From NCBI GenBank assembly GCA_030035585.1, contig CM057467.1, forward strand, positions 69,924,941-69,988,940: a stretch of DNA of 64,000 nt, given 5' to 3'. The notes under the pieces are model-generated. The model ran no database searches. It was not told where the DNA came from and was given only the letters and a program-made list of their open reading frames with translations. This DNA is from Dugong dugon. Its lineage: Eukaryota; Chordata; Mammalia; Sirenia; Dugongidae. Made by a program: the position numbers and the translations under genes. Shown here one piece after another: positions 24,215-35,370 of this stretch; the first letter of the stretch is position 1; each line of letters begins with the position of its first letter.

Positions 24215-27200
24215 CAGTTTGTCATACTCAGGTGGCTTGCATGCTGCTGTGATACTGGAAGCTTTGCTACTGGTATTTCAATTACTAGCAGGGTCATCCT
24301 TGGTGGACAGGTTTCAGCTGAGCTTCCAGACTAACATAGACTAGGAAGAAGGACCTGACAGTCTACTTCTGAAAGAATTAGCTGGTGAAAACTTTATGAA
24401 TAGCAGCAGAACATTGTCTGATACAGTGCTGGAAGATGAGTCCCTCAGGCTGGAAGACACTCAAAACACAAGTGGGGAAGAGCTGCCTCTTCAAAGTATA
24501 GTCAATCTTTATGATATGGATGGAGTCGAGCTTTCTGAGCCTTCATTTGCTGATGTGGTATGACTCAAAATGAGAAGAAACAGCTACAAACTTCCATTAA
24601 TAATCAGAACGTGGAATGTACAAAGTATGACTCTAGGAAAATTGTTGTTGTGTTGTTAGGTGCCGTCGAGTCAGCTCTGACTCATAGTGACCCTGTGTAC
24701 AACACAATGAAAACACTGCCAGGTCCTGCACCATCCTCACAATTGTTGTTATGCTTGAGCTCATTGTTGCAGCCACTGTGTCAATCCATGTCATTGAGGG
24801 TCTTCCTCTTTTTTGCTGACCCTCTACTTTACCAAGCACGATGTCCTTCTCCAAGGACTGATCCCTCCTGATAACATGTCCAAATATGTGAGACGTAGTC
24901 TCACCATCTTTGCTTCAAAGGAGCATTCTGATTGTACTTCTTCCAAGACAGACCTGTTTGTTCTTTTGGCAGTCCACGGTATATTCAATATCCTTTGCAA
25001 CATCACTAAGCAAATTGGAAGTCGTCAAAAATTAAATGGAACGCATAAAGATCAACACCCTAGGTGTTACTGAGCTGAAATGGACTGGTATTGGCCATTT
25101 TGAATCAGGCAACCATATGGTCTACTATGCTGGGAATGATAAATTGAAGAGGAATGGCATCACGTTCATCATCAAAAAGAACATTTCAAGATCTATCCTG
25201 AAGTACAATGCTGCCAGTGATAGGATAATATCCATACGCCTACAAGGAAGACCACTTAATACCGTTATTCAAATTTACACACCAACCACTAAGGCCAAAG
25301 ATGAAGAAATTGAAGATTTTTACCAACTTCTGCAGTCTGAAATTGATCAAACATGCAATCAAGATACATTGATGACTACTGGAGATTGGAATGCGAAAGT
25401 TGGAAACAAAGAAGGAGGATTGGTAGTTGAAAAATATGGCCTTGGTGATAGAAACAACACCAGAGATGGCATGATAGAATTTTGCAAGACCAATGACTTA
25501 TTTATTGAAAATACCTTTTTTCGCCAATGACTATATACATGGGCTTTGCCAGATGGAATACACAGGAATTTAATCCACTACATCTGTGGAAAGAGACAAT
25601 GGTAAAGCTCAATATCATCAGTCAGAACAAGGCCAGGGGTCAACTGTGGAACAGACCATCAATGGCTCATATGCAAGTTTAAGCTGAAGCTGAAGAAAAT
25701 TAGAACATGTCCATAAGAGCCAAAGTATGGCCTTGAGCATATCCCACCTGAATTTAGAGACAATCTCTAGATTTGATGCATTGAACACTAATGACCAAAG
25801 GCCAGATGAGTTGTAGAATGACATCAAGAACGTCATACAGGAAGAAAGCAAGAGGTCATTTAAAAGACAGGAAAGAAAGAAAAAACCAAAATGGATGTCA
25901 GAAAAGACTCTGAAACTTGCTCTTGAATATCAAGTAGCTAAAGGGAAAGGAAGAAAAGATGAAGTAAAAGAGCTGAACAGAAGATTTCAAAGGACAGCTC
26001 AAGAAAACAAAGGAAAGTATTATAATGACATGTGCAAAGACCTGGAGATAGAAAACCAAAAGAGAAGAACATGCTTGGCATTTCTCAAGCTGAAAGAAAC
26101 TGCAGAAAAAAATTCAAGCTTCAAGTTGCAATATTGAAGGATTCTACGGGGAAAACAGTAAACGACACAGGAAGCATCAAAAGATGATGGAAGGAATACA
26201 CAGAGTCACTGTACCAAAAAGAATTGGTTGATGCTCAGCCATTTCAGGAGGTAGCATATGATCAAGAACCGATGGTACTGAAGGAAGAGGTCCAAGCTGC
26301 ACTGAAGGCACTGGCAAAAAACAAGGCTCCAGGAATTGATGGAATACCAACTGAGATGTTTCAACAAACGCATGCAGAGCTGGAAGTGCTCACTCATCTA
26401 TGCCAAGAAATTTGGCAGATAGCTACCTGGCCAACTGACTGAAACAGATCCATATTTGTGCCCATTCCAAAGAAAGGAGATCCAACAGAATGTTGAAATT
26501 ATTGAACAATATCATTAATATCACACACAAGTAAAATTTTGCTGAAGATCATTCAAAAGCAGTTACAGCAGTACATCGACAGGGAACTGCCAGAAATTCG
26601 AGCTGGGTTCAGAAGAGGATGTGGAACGAGGGATATCATTGCTTATGTTAGATGGATATTGGCTGACAGCAGAGAATACCAGAAAAATGTTTACCTGTGT
26701 TTTATTGACTATGCAAAGGCATTCGACTGTGTGGATCACAACAAATTATGGATAAAATTGTGAAGAATGGAAATTCTGTACCACTTCATTGTGCTCATGA
26801 GAAACCTGTACTTAGACCAAGAGGCAGTCGTTTGAAGAAAACAAGGGGATACTGCATGGTTTAAAGTCAGGAAAAGTGTGAGTCAGGGTTGTATCCTTTC
26901 ACCATAGTTAATCTGTATGCTGAAAGTGAAGAGGACTTGAAGCACAGCCTTCAGTATGGATTCCACCTCAACATAAAGAAAACAAAAATCCTCACAACTG
27001 GAACAATAAGCAAAATCATGATAAATGGAGAAAAGACTGAAGTTGTCAAGGACTTCATTTTACTTGGATCCACAATCAACACCCATGGAGCAGCAGCCAA
27101 GTAATCAAATGACACACTGCATTGGGCAAATCTGCTGCAAAAATCTCTTTAAAGTGTTCAGAAGCAAATATGTCACTTTAAGGACTAAGGTGCGCCTGAC

Positions 27201-27632
27201 CCAAGCCATGGTGTTGGCATGTGAAAGCTGGACAATGAATAAGGAAGACCGAAGAATTGATGCCTTTGAATTATGGTGTCAGTGAAGAAAACTGAATATA
27301 CCATGTACTGCCAGAAGAACAAACAAATCTGTCTTTGAAGAAGTACAGCCAGAATGCTCCTTGGAAGCAAGGATGGCAAGACTTCCTCTCACATACTTTG
27401 GACATGTTATCAGGAGGGACCAGTCCTTGGAGAAGGACATCGTGCTTGGTAAAGTAGAGAGTCATCAAAAAAGAGGAAGACCCTCAATGATATGGATTGA
27501 CACAGTGGCTGCAACAACAGGCTCAAATACAGCAATGATTGTGAGGATGGCGCAGGATGGGGCAGTGTTTTGTTTTGTTGTACATAGGGTCACTATGAGT
27601 CAGAATCGACTTGACGGCATCTAACAACAACA
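24215..27632 (+). mobile_element. Near full-length RTE (BovB-like) LINE, inactive
   Basis: A 5' leader (24215-24600) is followed by an APE-type endonuclease segment with an open frame at 25036-25530 that includes GDWNAKVG. Reverse transcriptase follows, with KNKAPGIDGIPTEM (from about 26318) and FIDYAKAFDCVDHNKLW (from about 26701). It ends in CTTGACGGCATCTAACAACA. Stops and frameshifts break the single long frame, and the region that should hold YADD near 26915 is deleted. It is interrupted at 24645-25012 by an antisense RTE 3' end. RTE LINEs of this type are a known component of afrotherian genomes. Confidence 0.92.
24645..25012 (-). mobile_element. 5'-truncated RTE copy nested antisense in a longer RTE
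   Basis: Begins TTGTTGTGTTGTTAGGTGCC, the complement of the RTE tail, and runs 0.37 kb back into the body. The host RTE continues on either side, with AAATTG present at both junctions as a probable target duplication. Confidence 0.88.
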
Positions 27633-27644
27633 GTGGACCTTTAA

Positions 27645-27806
27645 GGAGCCCTGGTGGTGCAGTGGTTAAGAGCTCGGCTGCTAACAAAAAGGTCAGTAGT
27701 TTGAATCCACCAGCCACTCCTTGGGAACCCTATGGAGCAGTTTTACTCTGTTCTATAGTGTCACTATGAGTCGGAATCAACTCAGTAGCAACTGGAATGG
27801 GTTACT
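27645..27806 (+). mobile_element. AfroSINE with perfect target duplication
   Basis: GGAGCCCTGGTGGTGCAGTG to the tail CTATGAGTCGGAATCAACTC. GACCTTTAA at 27636-27644 and 27807-27815 is an exact 9-bp duplication. It sits directly after the RTE 3' end, allowing their shared tail motif to be compared side by side. Confidence 0.93.
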
Positions 27807-28149
27807 GACCTTTAATAGTGAGAGGTCTCCAGGGCTCTGTCCTAGGCATTCTTTGTCTGAGATGATCTTCTTCACCAGTATGATATCCAAGCCCCAGAGC
27901 CACATGTCCAACCAGCTACCTGTTCCTTAACAGCTCCATGTGGCTATCCACAGCCACGTCAGATGCAACCTGAGTTCCCATCTTTCTCCCCAGAGTTGCC
28001 CCCCAGTGCCACCATCCAACCTGGGTCAAGCCAAAAACCTTTCCCTCCCTCATCCCGCCTACACAGCCCAGCCAATTCTAACTCCTAAATATTTCATCAA
28101 TCTGTCCAATTCTATTCCCACTGTCAACAAGCTAATTAATCTCACGTTC

Positions 28150-28585
28150 AGATGTAATAGCCTCTAGACTGGTCTCCCCACACACTTTCTTGCTCTCAGC
28201 TGATCTCTCCTCTACAGCAGCTGGAATGAACTTTGAAAACTGTAGATTTGCATGTCACTCCTCATGCTCTTTTGCTTAACTTCCCACCTGCCCTGGCCTT
28301 CAGCCGTTCCTGGGACTGTCAAAGCCCTTCCTACCTTGGTGCTTTTCTATGTGTTGTTCCCCTGCCTGGATTGGCCTTCCTCTCCCTCCTTTGCCTAGGT
28401 CCACTGGAAAAGGCATACCCTTGGGGAAGCTTTAATGAAGCCCAAAGGAAAAAAGCTTCCCTAATAGACATCTCAGGGCATTGTTTAGCATTCTTACTAG
28501 TCTGTGAGCATCTCAAGGGCAGGAATCACATCTGTGTTGTTCACCATGGTATCACCAATGCCCTGCACAGGGTCTGGCAATAAAT
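28150..28585 (+). mobile_element. L2 LINE 3' end
   Basis: TGCCTGGATTGGCCTTCCTC, TGTGAGCATCTCAAGGGCAG and GCCCTGCACAGGGTCTGGCA. Confidence 0.75.
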
Positions 28586-28609
28586 AGCAGGTAGGACAAC
28601 ACAGTGGTG

Positions 28610-28800
28610 GAAAATGTTGGGTGCCTGGGTTCAAATTCCACCTCCATCACTTCCTAGCGCTATGATTCTGAACAAGTCTATGTAAGCTCTCCAATATCTA
28701 CCTCTTAAGAGTCATTGTGAAGATTAAATGTTAAGGTGTGTAAAGAATTTAGCATGGTACTTGGCACTAGTCAATGTTCGGTAAATGTTAGCTATTATGA
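28610..28800 (+). mobile_element. MIR SINE
   Basis: GGTTCAAATTCCACCTCCAT through GTCATTGTGAAGATTAAATG. Confidence 0.68.
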
Positions 28801-29523
28801 TTGTAATAGGTGTCAGTAAATATTTTTTGAATGAATGCTTTGCCCAGGGTATGTGCTCAATATATCTTTTCAGACTGAGTAATTTGTGCATAATAGGTGT
28901 TATTGGATTGAGTCCTACTCTAGTGGGCATGTCTTACAGTCCATACACAATATATTGCATAGGAATGGGCACAAAGCAGGCATTCAGTGAAAGAATGGGA
29001 GTAGTCAATTACCAATAAAAATGGGATAACCTGGTAAAGTTGAGTGTATTCACTGAGTGCCCATTAAAAAGATGTAGGTTTCTATTTTAACTTATTCCTG
29101 TTTCAGTGTTTGATGCACTGAGAAAAGAGGGACAGCGAGATGAACTATGTCTGTTTTCTTATCACTACGTACTCAGTGCCTAGTCCTGTGCCTGGCACAT
29201 TTGGGGCATGCAATGATTTTTTTAATGACTGAAAGAATAAAAGAACGAATAAGAATAGAATTTGAAGTCTGGCTTGAGTCCCAGGTCTTTCTTTCATGAG
29301 CTATGTGACTTTGGATAATTAACCTCCTGGTTTCAGCTTCCTCACCTGAACAAGTGAGAAAGTTAACACTCATCCCTCAGCGAAATAAGGAGTAAGGAAA
29401 TAATTTTGTGGATGCTAAAGTGCCATACAAATCTAGTTTTTAAAAACAATAATTAAAAAGCATCTGTCCAACCCTTAGAATCATTTCTAGAAAGGAAAAT
29501 AATCTCAGCTTCAATGCAACCAT

Positions 29524-30390
29524 AATTCTTTTTTTTCCTAAATTTTATTTATTTTGTTGTTGTTGAGAATATACACAGCAAAAAATACACCAATTCAACA
29601 GTTTCTACATGTACAATTTAGTGACATTGATTACATTCTTCGAGTTGTGCAGCCATCCTCACCCTCTGTCTTAGTCATCTAGTGCTGCTACAACAGAAAT
29701 ACCCCAAGTGGATGGTTTTAATGAAGAGAAGTTTATTTCCTCACAGTCAAAAAAGTCCAAATTCGGGGCATCAGCTACAGGCGAAGGCTTTTTCTCTCTG
29801 TCGGCCTTCTCTTCGGTGTTCGCCTGGAATAGGAGCTTCTCTGCGCAGGGACCCCAGTCCAAAAGACGCGCTCTGCTCCCAGCACTGCTTTCTTGATGGT
29901 ATGAGGTCCCCCTGTCTCTCTGTTCACTTCCGTCTTTTATATCTCAAGAGATTGCCTCAGGACACAATCCAGTCTTGTAGATCAGGTCCTGCCTTACTAA
30001 CACAACTGCTACCCATCCTCCCTCATTAACATCATAGAGACAGGTTTACAACATACAGGAAAATCACACAGTACCAGGAATCATGGCCCAGCCAAACTGA
30101 TACACACATTTTTGCGGGGACACAATTCAAACCATGACACCCTCCTTTTCTGAGTTGTTCCTCATTAGCATAAACTCACTGCCCCCGCAAGGTTCCTATA
30201 TAAACTTCCCAGTTGCTATTGTCAGTTTTACCCCATATAGATGGTTCATAAAAGAGCGTAAATACTCAAGGCAGACCTTTTTTAAAACTAGTTAAGCTAA
30301 ACTATTGTTCAGTTTTAAGATGACTTTAGGAGATATTTTTGGTTTCAGGTTTAGAGATTATCTCATGGCAATTAACAGGTAATTCTTAAC
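29524..30390 (-). mobile_element. Recurrent L1-like 3' repeat, split by a solo LTR
   Basis: 29524-29666 and 30140-30390 together parallel 54608-55000, including a GTTTCTACATGTACAATTTA stretch and the CTCATGGCAATT end. Interrupted by the LTR at 29667-30139. Confidence 0.5.
29667..30139 (-). mobile_element. Solo MaLR-type LTR, antisense, perfect target duplication
   Basis: TGTCTTAGTCATCTAGTGCT to ACCATGACA, flanked by CCCTC on both sides. It splits a recurrent L1-like 3' repeat (29524-30390). An almost identical LTR lies at 4960-5439. Confidence 0.92.
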
Positions 30391-30779
30391 TAAATAAAAC
30401 TGGTAGTTACTTTGATAAGCCTGATCCAGGAAGCCAGCTCACATCCAGCTTTTGATATAAAATTAAGGGAGAGGTGTTGGGCCAGTACCTGCTGCCAGCA
30501 AGGTGTTGACTTGTTGGACTCTCTTCCTGGATGCTGGATTTGCAGCCACATGGGCTTTTATTTGCTCAGCTGTGAAGTTTTGGGCATCCTCTCTGTGCTT
30601 CTTTTTGCTGAATTCCTCCCTTTTCTCTAAGCACCCTTCCAGGCTCCCTGGAGCCTAGGTACCTTACATACTCAAGGCCTCTGCTGGCACTGATCCTTTT
30701 CTCAGGACTCAGCTGAAGTACTACCCCTGCCAGGAAACCTCCTGGTAAGTCCACCTGAATGGAACCTGTCGGCTTCTTG

Positions 30780-30990
30780 ATACCACAGCTGCTGAATAGC
30801 AAAGTTGGTGAAAGAGGCAGACCTGCCACTTATTAACTACTCAATCCTTTTGAATCTCATGTTTCTCGTTTTTGGGACCTTGGGCAAGTTGTCTTTGGGC
30901 CTCAGAGGATTATATGAGTTGATTTGTATAAGGTACTTAGAATTGTGTCTGGCACATAGTAAGTGCTGATAACATTAGCAATTAGCTAAC
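30780..30990 (+). mobile_element. MIR SINE
   Basis: GGGACCTTGGGCAAGTTGTC and GTGTCTGGCACATAGTAAGT. Confidence 0.7.
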
Positions 30991-31059
30991 ACAGGGACGT
31001 ATATAGGGCAAAAAGGATCATGTTTATACGGATTAAGCCCAAGTTTCTCATGCAGTTAA

Positions 31060-31248
31060 CAATCTACTTCTGAAAAATTAGCCACTGAAAATCCTATGGA
31101 GTATGTTCTGCTGTGTATATTCTCAACAACAACAAAATAAATTATTAACAACAACAATAAAAGAAAACCCTGTAAAGCACAGTTCTACTCTGACAGACAT
31201 GGCCGCTATGAGTCAGAATCAACTCCCCGGCAGCTGGTAGGGGTTCTC
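31060..31248 (+). mobile_element. Older AfroSINE-related fragment
   Basis: Contains TTAGCCACTGAAAATCCTAT and GCACAGTTCTACTCTGACAG, interrupted by an A-rich CAACAACAAC stretch. Confidence 0.6.
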
Positions 31249-31385
31249 ACTCAGTATGCTATAAAGTTCCTTTGTGATCCTCTCACGGCAGTCCTTTCTC
31301 ACTGTTCAGTCCACTCACACACTTGCTTGCCTTTGCAATGCTATTCTCTCTGCCTGGAATTCTCCCCATCCTTTCCCCTATTGGG

Positions 31386-31541
31386 AAACCCTGGCGGTGC
31401 AGTGAAGAGCTACCTTTACTAACCAAAAGGTCGGCGGTTCAAATCACCAGGCGCTCCTTGGAAACTCTATGGGGCAGTTCTACTCTGTCCTATAGGGTCA
31501 CTATAAGTCGGAATCAACTCGACGGCAACGGGTTTTTTGGG
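31386..31541 (+). mobile_element. AfroSINE with long target duplication
   Basis: AAACCCTGGCGGTGCAGTGA to GAATCAACTCGACGGCAACG. TTTCCCCTATTGGG flanks both sides (31372-31385, 31542-31555). A SINE-like tail from an older copy follows. Confidence 0.9.
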
Positions 31542-31605
31542 TTTCCCCTATTGGGTCCCTGTGAGTTGGAACTGACTTTACGGCAATGGTTTTTTTTCCC
31601 CCAGT

Positions 31606-32107
31606 AGGGACTTTGGCACTCCCCTCCTCTGGCTTGATGCTGAGAGACAGAGGCTGGGGCTCAGATTCCTGGGTCATCCACAGCCCCTGCTACCCCAAGG
31701 TCTTCCTGGGGGGATACATACACAGACGATATAGCAGGCAAACAAATCTTTTATTACCTATTAGGACTTTGGCCCCAAACCCCATCATGGAGCCCTAACC
31801 CCAGAGGCTGCCCTGGACCCGTGTAGGGTGGGCAACTTTTATCCTGGTTCCTATCCCCTTGGCCTCCCTCTGCTTTTTGCTTGGTGTTCTAAGGAGAGGG
31901 GAGCGGGGTAGGGGAGAAAAGGCACTTCCTTCCCAATGGGTAGAAGCTCCAGCCCCTATCTTACCTCATGTGTCTGAGGGAGAAGAAATAGACAGGAGCC
32001 ATCCCCCAGACTGGGACCAACCTTAAATCCTTTGTTTCACACAGTGAGGCCCCACCCCTCAGGACTGCAACTTAGTTCAACAATCTTGAACCTGACCAAT
32101 TCATGAC
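31606..32107 (-). mobile_element. Probable ERV LTR, antisense
   Basis: On minus it starts near TGTCATGAATTGG, has a TATA-like GGATAAAAGTTGCC and an AATAAAAGATTTG signal about 100 bases later, the layout of an LTR promoter and polyadenylation signal. Class I is a guess. No internal region seen. Confidence 0.45.
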
Positions 32108-32276
32108 ACCACTCCTCCTGTCTAGGGGCCGGGTGAAGAGGGGAGGTGAGCTGCATGTTTCCCTAGCCAACAGTGGCTGCCTGCTTATCTTTTAAAATAA
32201 GCCCTTCTAGGAGACTTTTCTTGACCCTTACACACACCAGTTACATAATACTCTTTCAGCAATATATTTTTATGCT

Positions 32277-33805
32277 TGTCTTAGTCATCTAGTGCTGTTA
32301 TAACAAAAACATCACAAGTGGATGGCTTTAACAAAGAGAAGCTTATTTCCTAAAAGTCCAAATTCAGGGCATCAGCTCCAGGGGAAGGCTTTCTTTCTCT
32401 GTCAGCCTTCTTCTCATCAGTGTTCCCCCGGACTAGGAGCTTCTCTGCGCAGGGAACCCAGGTCTAAAGGACGCGCTCTGCTCCTGGTACCACTTTCTTG
32501 GTGGTATGAGGTCCTCCTGTCTCTCTGCTCACTTCTATCTTTTATATCTCAAGAGCTTGCCTCAGGACACAATCCAATCTTGTAGACTGAGTCCTGCCTT
32601 ACTAATACAACTGCCACCCATCCTCTCTCATTAACATCATAGAGGCAGGATTTACAACATATAGGAAAATTATACAATACCAGGAATCATGGCCCAGCCA
32701 AATTGATACACACATTTTTTGGGGGACATAATTCAATCCATGACATTCCACCCTTTGGCCCCCCAAAAATCACATCCTTGCAACATGGAAAACATATTCA
32801 CCCCATCATATCATAGCAAAAGTCTTAACTCCAAGTCCAAAATCCAAAAATTCCTCTTCATCTGTGAAATCTAGAATACAGGTTATCTGCTTCCAAAGGT
32901 ACAATGGCAGAATGGGCACAAGCTAGACATTTCCATCACAAATGGGAGAAACTGGAGGGAAAGAAGTGATAACAGGCACCAAGCAAGTCAGCAGAACTCA
33001 TTACATTAGCCCTCAAGGCTTTGAAAATAATAATCTGTCCTCTGAGACAATTTACACAATGGCCCTGCCCTCCAGACTCTAGGTATTGACCACACTCTCC
33101 AGATTCTGAGTGGAGGCCCCTTGGCCCTGGGCTTCAGCTCTGCCTTCCAGGCCCACTGGGACAGCAACTCTGCTCCCTTAGCTTTAAGCTCACCATTCTC
33201 CCAGTCCATCTGAGTAGCAACTCCACCCTTATAAACACCAGAGGCCATGGATCCACCCTTAGAAACCCCTGAGGTCATGGCCATACCTTTTGAGACAGAG
33301 GCAGCTTGGCTTCTTGTGTCCCTTATCTCGTCAGCTTCTGCTTGTTTCCTGTGGCCTCTTGGCCCTCGGGCCTCTGCCTTGCTGGGTCAGGTGTTCCAAA
33401 AGTGCCCAGAGGCACCCCACTCCACCAGAAAGCCTCCTGCACACAGGCACTCAGCTCTCTTGCTCCGTGGGTCAGCTCCAGGGCCATCTCATGCTGGTCT
33501 CCTGGTTCTGCTGCTGTTGGTTCTCTGCTGCTGCCGCTTCTCTGCTGCTGCTGGCCTTTTGCTGCTGCCACTGCTCTATCCATTCTCAGTTTCAAAACCG
33601 CTTCCACATTTTAGGTATCTGTTAGAGCGGCACCCCACTCTCTCGGTACCAATTCTGTCTTAGTCATATAGTGCTGCTATAACAAATACCACAAGTGGAT
33701 GGCTTTAACAAAGAGAAGTTTATTTCCTAAAAGTCCAAATTCAGGGCATCAGCTCCAGGGGAAGGCTTTCTCCGTCAGCCTTCTTCTCATCAGTGTTCCC
33801 CCACA
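32277..33805 (-). mobile_element. Two-LTR MaLR-type element, antisense, second LTR truncated
   Basis: LTR at 32277-32745 (reads TGTCTTAGTC...CATGACA on plus), a 910-base internal region (32746-33655), then a truncated LTR at 33656-33805 cut off where the 28S fragment begins. The primer-binding site, read on minus just inside the right LTR, is TTGGTACCGAGAGAGTGGGG. This resembles the complement of a leucine tRNA 3' end, as expected for ERVL/MaLR. The internal region has no gag, protease or polymerase. A 92-codon sense frame (33006-33284) has a counterpart in the element at 50458-52363. Confidence 0.85.
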
Positions 33806-33878
33806 TGACAGGATGTGATTTCTGCTCAGTGCTCTGAATGTCAAAGGGAAGAAATTCAATGAAGCGTGGGTAAACGCA

Positions 33879-33916
<38 letters not shown>

Positions 33917-34021
33917 ATCATCTAATTAGTGACGCGTGTGAATGGATGAACGAGATTTCCACTGTCCCTACCTACTATCGAGCGAAACCACAGCCAATGG
34001 AACGGGCTTGGCTGAATCAGT

Positions 34022-34056
<35 letters not shown>

Positions 34057-34428
34057 TGGGACAGTGAAGAGACATGAGTGTGTAGAATAAGTGGGAGGCC
34101 CTGGGTGCCCCTTTGTTTCCCCACGAGGGGGCAGGGCAGGGTCTGCCGGCCTTGTGGGCTGCCAGTGGAATACCACTACTCTGATCGTTTTTCACTGATC
34201 CGGTGAGGCAGGGGAGGGGGTGAGCCCCGAAGGCCTCTCGCTTCTGGTGCCAAGCGCCTGGCCGGGGACAGTGCCAGGTAGGGAGTTTGACTGGGGGGGT
34301 ACACCTGTCAAACGGTAACACAGGTGTCCTAAGGCGAGCTCAGGGAGGACAGAAACCTCCTGTGGAGCAGAAGGGCAAAAGCTCACTTGATCTTGATTTT
34401 CAGTATGAATACAGACCATGAAAGCGAG
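33806..34428 (+). pseudogene. 28S rRNA gene fragment
   Basis: About 620 bases align by eye to nuclear 28S rRNA, running from the segment beginning GATGTGATTTCTGC through GACTCTCTTAAGGTAGCCAA (near 33890), the conserved CTAATTAGTGACGCG stretch, AAGAAGACCCTGTTGAGC, and on to CTTGATTTTCAGTATGAATA. It includes the universally conserved R2-retrotransposon and I-PpoI target region. Scattered substitutions, many of the CpG-to-TpG type, and loss of a GC-rich expansion-segment piece after GCGCCTGGCC mark it as an old non-functional copy. No poly-A tail is present. It is bounded on both sides by stubs of MaLR LTR in opposite orientation. Confidence 0.93.
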
Positions 34429-34666
34429 GACCTCATACCACCAAGGAAGCGGTGCCAAGAGCAGAGGGTGTCCTTTGGACCCCGGCTTCCCGTGCTCCTA
34501 GTCTGGGGGAACATTGATGAGAAGGCCGACAGAGAGAAAAAGCCTTCCTCTGGAGCTGATGCCCTGAATTTGGACTTTTAGCCTACTTTACTGCGAGGAA
34601 AATAAGTTTCTCTTTGTTAAAGCCATCCACTTGTATTTGTTAAAGCAGCACTAGATGACTAAGACA
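34428..34666 (+). mobile_element. MaLR LTR, 3' portion only
   Basis: Begins at ACCTCATACCACCAAGG, directly joined to the 28S fragment, and ends GATGACTAAGACA. Its orientation is opposite to the LTR stub on the other side of the 28S fragment. About 100 bases of its right flank (34667-34766) reappear inverted at 35161-35259. Confidence 0.85.
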
Positions 34667-35259
34667 ATACTGTATTGTAATTTTTAGTTTTCCTTGATAG
34701 AATGAGAGCAACTCAAGGGCATGGGACATATTCTATTAACAAAGCTTGTGCTTAAAAATCTTTGTTGAGTAAGTTGCATGTAAAATGTTCACATAGGCGT
34801 ACTTTCTAAATACATTTTTAAAAATGGCATTTCAGTATATTGACTTTGACAAATTAGCAAGGGCTTCATCCCATTGCCACCGCGAGTGGTTTGGACACAG
34901 GACATGTGGTTGAGACACAGGACATGTGGTTGGGATCCTCGTCTTCAAAGAGCTTACCATTTCTTGGTGGCTTTATAATAATAAAGTGATGTGACATGTA
35001 CAAAAAACAGAGAGGGAACAAGGAGAAGGGAGCCTGAGGGAGTCAGAAAGGCTTCACACTAGAATTGGATTGTATCGGTTATCTACTGCTGTGTAACAAA
35101 CCACCCCAAAACTTCATGGCTTAAAACAGTAAGCATTTATTATTTCTTGTATTTATTATAACAAAGACTTTTAAGCACAAGCTATGTTAATAGAATATGT
35201 CCCATGCCCTTGAGTTACTCTCATTCTAGCAAGGAAAACTAAAAATTACAATACAGCAT
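34667..35259. repeat. Inverted duplication arms with 0.4-kb spacer
   Basis: The left arm at 34667-34766 (starting ATACTGTATTGTAATTTTTA) is the reverse complement of 35161-35259 (ending TTACAATACAGCAT) with only a few mismatches. Both arms continue outward into LTR sequence. The spacer (34767-35160) holds a short direct repeat of GACACAGGACATGTGGTTG at about 34895-34935 and the start of an older repeat. Confidence 0.85.
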
Positions 35260-35370
35260 TGTCTTAGTCATCTAGTACTGCTATAACAGAAATACCACAA
35301 GTAGGCTAAAAGTCCAAATTCAGGGCATCAGCTTCAGAGGAAGGCTTTCTCTCTCTGTCCGCCTTGTGCT
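35260..35370 (-). mobile_element. MaLR LTR stub, antisense, internally deleted
   Basis: Reads TGTCTTAGTCATCTAGTACT onward and continues to the AGGCTTTCTCTC region, but lacks about 45 bases between CCACAAGT and AGGCTAAAAG. Preceded by the inverted copy of the flank of the LTR at 34428-34666. The unit interrupts an older repeat that begins TTATCTACTGCTGTG at about 35080 and resumes after it. Confidence 0.75.

Noticed and set aside
25036..25530. 164-codon open frame as a host endonuclease gene
   Set aside because: It is the APE-type endonuclease part of the RTE LINE, with the rest of that LINE on both sides.
27645..27806. tRNA-like sequence as a tRNA gene
   Set aside because: The B-box-like GTTTGAATCC and tRNA-like head belong to the AfroSINE. 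No cloverleaf with anticodon stem could be drawn.
33247..33663. 138-codon plus-strand frame near 33.4 kb
   Set aside because: It is antisense to the MaLR interior, Leu/Cys-rich, and has a similar shadow in the other MaLR copy.
33806..34428. Functional rRNA gene
   Set aside because: Only a fragment, with many substitutions and a shortened expansion segment, flanked by LTR pieces instead of rDNA.
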